Shown here: one piece after another, positions 55,797 through 64,000 of the stretch
How the letters are laid out: each line of letters begins with the position of its first letter
Numbering within the stretch: the stretch's first letter is position 1
NCBI GenBank assembly: GCA_958295665.1
Contig: OY282559.1
Span: 265,894,057-265,958,056 of the forward strand
Length of the DNA stretch: 64,000 bases
Source of the DNA: Tipula vernalis
Lineage: Eukaryota; Arthropoda; Insecta; Diptera; Tipulidae
Direction of reading: 5' to 3'
Notes under the pieces: model-generated
Told to the model about the DNA's origin: nothing
Seen by the model: the letters and a program-made list of their open reading frames with translations, nothing else
Database searches by the model: none
Made by a program: the position numbers and the translations under genes

Positions 55797-55893
55797 GTAA
55801 TATTGCATTACAAAATATTGCATTACAAAATGTTGCATACAAAATGTTGCATTACAAAATTTTGCATTACAAAATATTGCATTACAAAATGTT
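55797..55893 (+). repeat. 15-bp tandem array (ATTGCATTACAAAAT)n
   Basis: About six imperfect copies of ATTGCATTACAAAAT. Inverted relatives (TGCAACATTTTGTAAT) lie at 59317-59356, possibly marking the other end of the MULE-containing element. Confidence 0.85.
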
Positions 55894-55894
55894 T

Positions 55895-55962
55895 CATAAT
55901 ATTTTTCCGCACATTTATCGAATCGCGCGCGCAATTCGATAAATGTGCGGAAAAATATTATG
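55895..55962. repeat. Perfect 29-bp hairpin with CGCGCGCGCA loop
   Basis: Arm 55895-55923 (CATAATATTTTTCCGCACAT and on) is the exact reverse complement of 55934-55962; the 10-nt spacer is CGCGCGCGCA. No mismatch in 29 bp. Confidence 0.9.
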
Positions 55963-56177
55963 CGAGATAACAAATCAGTTGTAATTCAATTATACTGTAT
56001 TGTGATAATTGCAAGTGACAATACAAGAACAGTAAAATGAAATCACGTTTCCATCGTAACATAATTCTAGTTTCGCTTGTTTCGCAAATTTTTGCATATC
56101 ATAATACACAAGTAAGTACTATTAATGATTATTTTTATATTATTTTATATTAAAGTTAACTGACTTACTCTCTAGAA

Positions 56178-57405
56178 ATGAATATTTCAACAGTTGTCTC
56201 CAATAAAGATAAATTACTCATCGCAACGATAAATTATTCATCGACGGGTATAGTTATCACTTAGGGCGAAAAACGAAAAAAACGTTTAATTGGAAATGCA
56301 GCCAGCATCAGAAATGTTTCTGTAATGTGCGCGTTGTAACATGTTTATTAAATAATAAACATCAAGTGATTAAACCACCATCACATTCCCATGCACCAAT
56401 CACCAATGAAAAAGTTATTGCAGTAACCAACCAAAATATAAAATCTAGGGCTAAAAATACCGACCTACCACCGTCCTGTATAATTACAGAGACAATTGTT
56501 GCTACATCTAGCGAATCACGGGTATGTATATCTGCCTAGTAAAGAGTCGCAAAAAAATAAGATTCATCGTGCGCGTGCTGGTACCACGAATGAGCCCAAC
56601 AATTTGGAAGAGATTGATATTCCTCAACAACTTCGATATCTCGAAGGAGAGTTATATGTATTAAACGAAGAAATTTGTGAGGGAGACAAAATTATTTTAC
56701 TGGGCACCATCTCCTCATTAAAGCTAATTTCAGAATGCAGTTGTTGGATTATGGATGGAACTTTCGATGTAGTTCCTTCCATAATGCGGCAACTGTTTTC
56801 CCTACATGGAAGTATTGAAGGGGAAATAGTACCACTAGTTTTTTTGCTTAATGAGTAAAAAAACAAAGAAATGTTACGACCAAATGTTTTTTCAATTAAG
56901 GAAAATATGCCTTGAGAATGAAATCAACATTAATCCACAAAGAATTTTGTGTGATTTTGAAAAAGCCATTGTTTCGTCGGCAAAGGTTTTTTTCTCTCAG
57001 ACATCGTTTAAGGGCTGCCTATTCCATTTTGGGCAAATTATTTGGCGTAAAGTCCAAAAAAGTAAATTAGCAGCCAAGTACGGTACTTCTGAGGATTTTT
57101 CTTTACAACTCTGAATGCCCAAAAATCTCGCGTTTGTGCAACCAAACGAAGTGGCTAGTTATTACTGCAGCTTAAGCAATCAGTTTGTCGACGATGATTT
57201 GAAAAAACTTGGGAGCTGGTTCAAGCGAAACTACATAGGAGATTTAAATCAACGGCCTAAATATAACCCTAAATTTTGGACTGTAGCGAGTGCAGAAACA
57301 GGCACAGAGTGTTTTCCGCGGACCCAGAATAGTGTAGAAGCATGGCACCGTCGTCTAAAAGTTGTTGTGGGAAAACGCCATGCTGGGTTGTATAAGATGA
57401 TATAA
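56178..57405 (+). pseudogene. MULE transposase pseudogene with N-terminal FLYWCH zinc finger
   Basis: MNISTVVSNKDKL starts at 56178. A near-duplicated 20-bp block (GATAAATTACTCATCGCAAC then GATAAATTATTCATCG) shifts frame; after it the FLYWCH finger is readable as GYSYHLGRKTKKTFNWKCSQ and KCFCNVRVVT with H-S-H at the end. The MULE DDE domain follows: SECSCWIMDGTFDVVP (first Asp), QLFSLHGSIEGEIVPLVFLL, a 1-nt shift at about 56850, then INPQRILCDFEKAI (second Asp) and GCLFHFGQIIWRKVQ. A TGA at 57112 interrupts before LAFVQPNEV, and NSVEAWHRRLKVVV (third-acid E region) ends the frame. FLYWCH-MULE proteins are common in insects. Three lesions make it non-functional. Confidence 0.8.
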
Positions 57406-58318
57406 AACCTTGTTACGATCTGTTCGAAATCATTAAAACGCTAATCAAGAAAAAAATAAAAATAATAAGAAAATTTTAAACATTTTTGAAATCATAATAA
57501 ACAAAATTCAGCGCGATATGAAGTTGACAATAATTTTGTTTTATAGTTATGGGCAACTTGAGTCGATAAATTATAGGGGTCATCGTGAACACTGGTTGCG
57601 AAAGTCGGACGCATTTGTGATATGTGCGCAGCGATCGACAAAAATGTAACAAACAAAACAAATTGATTACTTTGAATTGGGACAGTTCTTTTCTTTGAGT
57701 CGAATGATACACATCTCGTATGCCACCAAACAAACAAAAAAAAAATAAATTTCCAACAAATCAAAAATTAGGTGATAGTATAAACCAAAAAATAAAAAAA
57801 AATAAAAATCATCATCATCATTAAGCAGTTTTGATTGGCATAGCTGTAATTATTGGATACAATACATATTGGGAAAATACTTAGTCCCATAACATAATCA
57901 AAATCATCGGATTATCGTACAGAGGCCATTTAAAAATTGTTGTTTTTTATAACGTTGCTGATTGTTCGTGGTTACATCGGTAAGTGGGTGATTCATCAGT
58001 TGATCCGGTAATACATATATACCGACACAAATAAGGAGCACCTAATCGAAATACCTGAACACATGAGACGTCAGAACAACATTTATCTTAACATCAGCAG
58101 AAACGATTATATTCCAACCAGTACCGATAATCTATCAACAACGGCAGTGAGTCAAGGGCGTATGAACAGTAGACGGATTAGGATTGGTACAGCTGTAATC
58201 AAATCAATGTAAAGTAATTTGTGTTGTGGTGTTATACCCAAACAAAATTCTGTTAAATAATTTTGTTTATTACGAATTAAAAATTTTGGCTTTTCTTATA
58301 TAGGAGCAAATTTGTGGT

Positions 58319-58320
<2 letters not shown>
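57406..58320. other. No recognisable gene
   Basis: AT-rich 3' flank of the MULE pseudogene with poly-A runs (57735-57745, 57790-57810) and an ATCATCATC patch; no coding pattern. Confidence 0.4.

Positions 58321-58322
<2 letters not shown>

Positions 58323-58412
<90 letters not shown>
58323..58412. repeat. (TA)n microsatellite, ~45 units
   Basis: About 90 bp of uninterrupted TA; the open frames across it are artefacts. Confidence 0.95.
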
Positions 58413-58415
<3 letters not shown>

Positions 58416-59316
58416 TCATTAACGATCTGCAAACGCAGACAATTAGTTCTTTTTTGTTTCTTCCAAATAGTGGTACAGAGGACGCAGAGCTCTGGGGCCT
58501 TTTCAACTACTACGGATTATCATATCGCGAAGCGATCAAAGTGTCTAGCAGTTACGAATGAGATATGTATATATGGTCTGTTGTGTGAACAGATTACAAA
58601 TTTGCACCTAATTAAATTGAAGTCGAGGAATTTCCATATCTACTCGTAGTTCAATTATATTCATTTGTGTTTTTTTTTTTTTTTTCATTTTTTTATGTTT
58701 AAATATATGTTTATATCAAGTTTCTTTTGGTTATAACAAAACAAATTATGTGTGAATAAAATTATTGAATTCGGGAGGTGAGCATTGCACCGTATGCGTG
58801 TGTGGTATGCAGGCTGTGTGTGAGCTGTTTTCTTAAGTACGCAGCTATCTTGATCCGGAATGGACACCATCACAATCCCACCCCTCCCCAAACTGAGTGG
58901 GAGCCGGGAAAATGCTGCAGATGGTGACTCCCGGATGTCTGTTTACGTGTGGTCATAAGATCGCGACATAACAACCTTTCAAATGAGCTTATTGTGGCCA
59001 AACATCGTGTGGAGAAAATTAAAAATGGGGAACAGCAACCTAAAAAAAATACACAATAACAAAACGAATAAAAAAAACTATGGAGAAACGAGAGAGACTT
59101 GGTAAAACAGAGTATGTATTTAAAGAGAATTACTTAAAATACAAATCTCAATTAAATTGTTTAACTTAAAATTAAATTTAAATTGTTGTATTATCTATTA
59201 ATTTATTATGAATTTCAATAAAATAAAAATATGTTATGAATTTATAACCAAATTAAATATTTTTTAGCGACATCTACTAAAAAGAAAAATAATTGCACTA
59301 TTTTGTTATGCAAGTT
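58413..59316. other. No recognisable gene
   Basis: A less AT-rich patch at 58780-58980 (CCCACCCCTCCCCAAACTGA) stands out in composition and may be an untypable LINE or element fragment. Confidence 0.35.
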
Positions 59317-59356
59317 TTTGTAATTGCAACATTTTATAGTTGCAACATTTTGTAAT
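59317..59356 (-). repeat. Inverted relatives of the 55797 array
   Basis: GTAATTGCAACATTTTATAG then TTGCAACATTTTGTAATC are reverse-complement forms of the ATTACAAAATGTTGCAT unit at 55797-55893. Confidence 0.55.
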
Positions 59357-59619
59357 CGAAGTCCACAGCGAAATTCGTATTAATTAAGTGAACACAGTGC
59401 TCCGGAAGGTGGTTTAGGTTTCCATACGGTAACGAAAAAAACTGAAATGGCAGAACTATACAGTAGCTGGCACAAATATAACATTATGAGCGATTGGCCA
59501 AACTTGTGGTTACAATAAGTCGCTAATAACATGTATATATATACATATGAGATATATTAGTAAAGTAATAATCAAATAATCAAACCAACTTTTTTGAACT
59601 TGAATCTTATAAATAAGTA

Positions 59620-61228
59620 CTAGATATGCTTGAAAGAAAAGTCAACCACAGCTGCTTTTAATCTTATGCCGTAATTCGGAGCCTGCATGTTATTAATTTT
59701 TCGTCTGCTCCAAAATTTTAAGAATTCGTGGTGAATACTTTCCCCAGCTTGTTCAGACCACAAACCGAAACCTTCCTCTTCATCCAAACATCCAAGCGAT
59801 TCTTCAAGATGACTCAAAATTATAAGAATTTTCAAAGTTTCACTCACATCGAGAGCAGCGAGAGCTTTTTTGAGACTTGTTATGTGTTTATGTAAATCTG
59901 ACTCGATTCTCGTTACTCGACTTTACAATTTCGTCCATGGCTCTAAATGCTGCTACGAATGGAAGCAGTGATAATTCTCCGCCCCCGATCCTACAGAATT
60001 CAGGATTCAATAATTTTGCTGACTCCTTGAGTAATTTTCTGCAAGCGTTTCCCTCAAACGCCTCTCCATGGTAATTTTTCGAGACCAGACCCAGATTTTA
60101 GGGCCATAGAAGGGCTTTCTCTGTGCCCAAGTGCGGCACAAGCCATTTCCAGAACATATGGTTTACGAACTCTTGCAGCAGATGAAGCTCTGGCACTATA
60201 CACATTTTTGAATCACTTTGACGTCATCAGATTCATCGAATAAAGGTGGGTTGATGGTACTTCTACTCTGAACGGAATTCTTTTTCTTTCCTCCTAGTGA
60301 TATAAATTGTTCATAATCGTGACGCAAATCGCCATAACTTTTGACGGCCAAGGGATCATCTGTCATGTCTGTGTTGTAGTCATCATTCGCTATCGAGGTA
60401 TCATCTGCGATATTTTCTATTTCTTTACAATCTCGCAAATCTTGCAATTTTATGCAGCAATAAGGACACGGAAAACTTACTGTGGCTGTATGTTGCCCAT
60501 TAACGAGAAGTAACAGCTTGAAGTCAGACACGAAGTTCATGGAAGTATTATTCTCTTTCTTTGATGCGCGGTACAATACCTAACATAATCAACTTGTGTA
60601 CACTCGTACACTTGATAATTTTGCTCATCTTCCTTGATGAACCTTCTTCATGTAGATTTTCAGAAACGTAATTTTTCGGAATAATTGACATACAAATTTT
60701 TAAAAACCCTTGTCCGCCATAAATTTGACTGAGTAGTTACCAATCAAACCACGTCTATCCACTACATTTTCTAAACGTTCTTCTGCGTTAACCCAGACAA
60801 CAGGCCTTTTTTTCCTTGACAGAACTTTTTTCAACATCAAAATCAAAGATATCGTGCCTGTATAGATCTTCCAATAAATTTGCTCTTTTTGACGCTTCTT
60901 TCTGAAAGAACGTTGGTACTACTTTTTTGCCACAATTTTTTGTAATAAGACGGCTCAATTTTAGCATTTCCCGTCCGGACGCTCCAGACTCGACTTGATG
61001 GCTATGTAGGGCTTCAGCTGGAAAAATCTTTGGCTCTTCCACCTTTTTCAGAAACACTCTTTTTCTGCCACCTCTTGTACTCAGAACCACAGGCTTTTTA
61101 GAATCATCCGCTGAAGAACTGCATTTTTCATCGAGCAGAGAAGTGCAAAGCTGATCTTCAAGTGGAGCAAAGATGTTCCTCATGTTTGGTGCAAGAGCAA
61201 CGTTGTTTTTTTTACCGAAGGCTGGCAA
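59620..61228 (-). pseudogene. Decayed repeat-borne arthropod protein (second family)
   Basis: Minus-strand pieces: HSHQVESGASGREMLKLSRL (61020-60960), KVVPTFFQKEASKRANLLED, and then out of frame G-x-K/Q-G-F-L-K-V-C-x-S-I near 60700. Next come FVSDFKLLLLVNGQHTATVS with FPCPYCCIKLQDL (60530-60420) and SYGDLRHDYEQFISLGGKKK, PPLFDESDDVKVI. The last piece is EEGFGLWSEQAGESIHHEF then FWSRRKINNMQAPNYGIRLK (59790-59660). Together they match, in order, a multicopy family in insects and cnidarians that carries S-E-Q-A-x-E-x-x-H and C-x-W/Y-C motifs and has no assigned role. It is broken into at least three frames. Recognition is from recalled conserved strings. Confidence 0.55.
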
Positions 61229-62110
61229 ATCAGATTACGCTGATTCTAACACATTTCGGCCCATCAGTATGTCCTCAACATTTCTTAAAGCGCTAGCGAG
61301 GATTGTCGACAGATTTATTAGAGATAATTATTTATCTAATTATCCACTCAGTAACATGCAACATCCTTATAGAGTAGGTAAGTCTGTGAAACGGCTCTAG
61401 ATGAACTTGTCACTAGAATCGAAAAATTCCTAAATAATAAAAAGTTTCTTGTGGGTACTTCCCTGGATATTGCGAGAGCTTTTGATAGCACATCGTTTTC
61501 GTCGATTACTAACGCCTGTTCCAATTTTGGTATAGATCCCACCATTGTAAGATGGTGTCCTCAAGGAGGTGTGCTCTCACCCATGTTGAGGATTTTGGTG
61601 ATTGACGATCTTCTTGTAAAACTTCAATAATTAGACTTTATTGCTCAAAGCTACGCTGACGATCTGGTTATTACTGTCGCTGGAAAGCACCTGAATGTGT
61701 AATCCGAGTAAATCTTTCTAAAACTGATTTGGTTATATTTACCAGGCACCGAAATATTAATAGTTCCGACCACGTTAAGCATTTACGTGTCTTCTTGGAC
61801 TTCAGTACACTTTCCTGGGAATTTGACCTTGAGTATGAATTTCAAAAATCGACTGCCATATTTTCGCAGTGTAGACTAGCCTTTGGGAAACCTGGGGTTT
61901 AATTCCCAAAATGCTGTGTTTCATCTATAAATCGTTGGTTTTACCAATGATATCTAATGATCTACTAAAGGCCATTACAGGAGCTATCGGATCAACTCCC
62001 CTTCTTGCCATGGAATCAATTCTATTCTTTCCACAGCTACATTCTTTCATTCTTAGCACAGCTTGATGGCTCCAATTATGAAGTCGCTGAAGGCTAACGA
62101 ATAAATTGAT
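61195..62110 (+). pseudogene. LINE reverse transcriptase remnant
   Basis: Plus strand: FLPKAGKSDYADSNTFRPIS then MSSTFLKALARIVDRFI (RT motif 0/1 region), a stop after SVKRL, then LDELVTRIEKFLNNKKFLVG and SLDIARAFDS (catalytic Asp of motif A, about 61470). CPQGGVLSP, YADDLVITVAGKH (the Y-A-D-D box, about 61655), NPSK, VKHLRVFLDFSTLSWEFDLE, CRLAFGKPG and PKMLCFIYKSLVLPMISYD follow. Domain order and the Q-G-G-V-L-S-P and YADD motifs are those of Jockey/I/R1-like non-LTR elements. Stops after SVKRL, in the motif after motif B and in the thumb show it is dead. The 5' end abuts the minus-strand pseudogene. Confidence 0.8.
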
Positions 62111-62339
62111 AAAAGCAGTTTTACAGAAGTTTAGCTAGCATTTATGGTATTCGACTGATGAAGTATCTGTATTGTCGATTTGGACCAAGAAACTAAAGTA
62201 AAAATGGTTGAAAACGACACATCCCATCGAAAGAAGAATTGTGTGGTCCAGTGTATGGTAAGTTTGATAAGTTGATATACAAGTTGTGTCTTTAGTTTTC
62301 TGTTTATTTCACAATTTTGTTAAGTTCTTTTCTCTTTTT
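62111..62339. other. No clear gene; possible decayed exon and intron upstream of the next fragment
   Basis: A GTAAGT site at 62258 and a TTTTCAG at 62350 could be remnants of an intron before the 62350-62600 exon. Confidence 0.3.
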
Positions 62340-62349
62340 TTATTTTCAG

Positions 62350-62600
62350 AGAAAAACATCTACTACTTTATTTCAGTCAAAAGCAAGTCGTTGTTCAATC
62401 GTCTTCAAATTGATGATAGTTTTATCCACGAATGTCCTACTTTGTGGTCAAATAATGTTTTGTTTCACGAAGACAGTAAACGATACTGCTGAAAGAGCGG
62501 TCAAGTTGACGCAGGACTTTAATAGTTTTAATCACGGTCTAAGAGGAATAAAAGCAATTTTTATTACGTTGCACGCAAGAACACCGGAAGCTTTATCCTG
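62350..62600 (+). pseudogene. Fragment of a third multicopy arthropod repeat protein
   Basis: After a TTTTCAG acceptor-like site the plus strand spells, in one frame, LFNRLQIDDSFIHECPTLWS (62391-62450) and, after a frame change, TVNDTAERAVKLTQDFNSF (62471-62530). The V-N-D-T-A-E-R-x-V-K-L-x-Q-D-F-N string is a hallmark of a multicopy uncharacterised protein in insects, usually near its C-terminus. The fragment covers about 70 codons with one shift; the rest is absent. Function unknown. Confidence 0.55.
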
Positions 62601-62735
62601 ACTGCAAAAAGCAAACTTTGAAAAGAAGATTTAAACAATAATGTTTTTTTAATGTTAATAGTTGTTTGTATGTACTAAATAAACTTCTAGTTCTAGAATC
62701 CTTCTATATTAACTCAGTACCAATTTTTATTTATT

Positions 62736-62963
62736 ATGTTTGGCATCAAGTCGGTTTTCGATCAAGATTGTTTCGAGTTGTTCTTGAAAATTATTTATCT
62801 ACCAAATGAAAAAATTGTGATAAATCAATGTGAAATTGAACTTGAAGATTTAAAATTGAGTTTATTTGTAACACTTCAAGCTCATATTAAACATCTTAAC
62901 AACATTCAAAATTCATCTCCTTATTTTTTACATTCAAATGCCGTAACGTTTAAAGTACGATAG
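62736..62963 (+). CDS. Unrecognised 75-aa open frame
   Basis: ATG 62736 to TAG, reading MFGIKSVFDQDCFELFLKII then YLPNEKIVINQCEIELEDLK. Balanced acidic/hydrophobic helical composition and two Cys, no signal peptide and no recognised domain. No promoter or polyA evidence. Could be chance or an exon remnant. Confidence 0.2.
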   Translation: MFGIKSVFDQDCFELFLKIIYLPNEKIVINQCEIELEDLKLSLFVTLQAHIKHLNNIQNSSPYFLHSNAVTFKVR

Positions 62964-64000
62964 CTATCACTTTTCCAACCAATTGGATAAAAATAAATGT
63001 GATGGATTTAAATTTTAAATTATATCCGTGGCACAAGAACTGGTTTACCATCAACAAACGTGCAAGTACAAATACTCAAAGCATTTTGAAATCTCGTGTT
63101 TTTTTGTGTTCTTTCCAATTTTCCTTCAAAAAACACTTAAATGGTTTTCATCTCTTTATCTAAAATAAAATAAAAAAATCGTATTTCTTCTTGTATATAT
63201 AATACGAGACTTGTGTAGAGTGCGAGTCGGAATGAACTGAAAACTTGTTGTTCAACACATTTTAAAACATTTTTTTTTTTTTTGCAAAGCTTCGCCTAAA
63301 CATAAGATGAACCAAAAAAAAAATCACTTGAATTGAATCAACTTCCTAAGATAAGAATTTTTTAATACACACACATACACATACAACGTTTTTAAGTAGA
63401 AGAAGAGTAATGATAAAATAATAAAGAAGTATGTTTCAAAAAAAACAAAAACCCGAACAAAATGTATAATGGTGAAAGGCAACAACAAAAAATTGGTAAA
63501 ATTGGAAAATCCATTAATTTTCCTCCCGTTTTGTTATTTTGTTTTTTTTTGTATATATGATGCTACGGCAAAGTATTCTTAAATTAAATTTATTTGGTTG
63601 TTTCTGCACATTACGGTATGGTACCTACTGTGTGTGTGTGTATATATTAGATTTTCTTGTGGTACAGTTGTTTTTTACTTTATCTCAGTTTGTGTGTGTG
63701 TCGTTATCTTTTGTTGGGTGAGAAAATTACTTGAATGTAATTTGCATTTTTGGTCTCATTTAATTTTAATTATAGTTTACGAATGATATTTTATTAATAC
63801 AAATAAACGTAACCTTTTTTTAATGATTATTACCAGACTGAGATAAAAAAAATTATTTGGTTTTTTTGTCGTTTTGTCTTTTCTAGAGTAATTTAGAACT
63901 TTGGTAATACAGTTTTAATTACACAGAATTTGAAATTATGATTACTTGCATATGTGGGTTAAATGAGATTATCGGTTTGGGAAACTGCAATTACAATTAG
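62964..64000. other. No recognisable gene
   Basis: AT-rich with poly-T (63270-63284) and short GT-rich runs (63631-63642, 63691-63702). Confidence 0.45.

Noticed and set aside
58314..58649. Open frames across the (TA)n tract
   Set aside because: The repeat codes an endless Y-I dipeptide; composition artefact.
1..64000. tRNA, rRNA or snRNA genes
   Set aside because: No cloverleaf with B-box-like GGTTCGANTCC or rRNA/snRNA core was recognised by eye; a tRNAscan/Infernal run would be decisive.

Overview
The window looks like intergenic or intronic DNA from a higher fly (Diptera, probably Brachycera). It is AT-rich, has introns of about 50-70 bp with GTAAGT-type donors, and contains BEL/Pao, Gypsy, Harbinger, Tc1/mariner, piggyBac and MULE elements together with many MITEs. 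The species cannot be fixed from sequence alone; a tephritid-like fly is a guess. Almost all recognisable protein sequence is transposon-derived. The one good candidate for a host gene is a spliced, cysteine-rich, Kazal-like secreted protein of about 99 aa at 15870-17352 (+).

Layout. 1-720: remnant of an uncharacterised repeat-borne protein. 2042-3483: MADF-domain and LINE scraps. 3590-7405: Harbinger element 1, with 50-bp-class TIRs and an apparently intact three-exon transposase (-); it interrupts a LINE endonuclease whose two halves lie on either side. 8321-9043: a TIR element. 9838-12343: Harbinger element 2 (two-exon transposase, four-exon Myb/SANT partner). 12384-14798: Harbinger element 3 (pseudogenised). 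15285-15511: a MITE. 17982-24834: a composite repeat enclosing a 5.65-kb element (18227-23880) with ~170-bp TIRs. That element encodes a degraded version of a large, poorly characterised arthropod/cnidarian protein family whose C-terminus looks like an XPG/FEN-type nuclease.

25486-29140 is a Russian-doll nest: a HARBI1-like pseudogene whose intron holds a Tc1 element, which itself holds a 757-bp MITE with a 3-bp TSD. 30313-30746: two palindromic MITEs. 31167-38499: a complete, apparently young BEL/Pao retrotransposon with 628-bp LTRs, a 5-bp TSD and one 1841-codon gag-pol frame. It sits just upstream of THAP and DDE_Tnp_4 remnants (38560-39660). 40732-44960: a degraded Gypsy element. 45556-46370: mariner-like. 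48438-49851: piggyBac-like. 50163-54935: a large TIR-bounded element of unknown type carrying a MITE. 55797-57405: a tandem array, a perfect 29-bp hairpin and a FLYWCH-MULE pseudogene. 59620-61228: a second uncharacterised repeat-borne family. 61195-62110: a LINE RT remnant. 62340-62600: a third such family. The rest is AT-rich DNA with no recognisable genes.

Functionally this is a transposon graveyard with a few potentially live parts. Harbinger 1 keeps a full transposase but a broken partner protein, Harbinger 2 keeps a full partner but has lost its third catalytic acidic residue, and the BEL element looks competent. Several unrelated-looking MITE termini share a CCTATTATG-like end motif, which suggests a common mobilising family.
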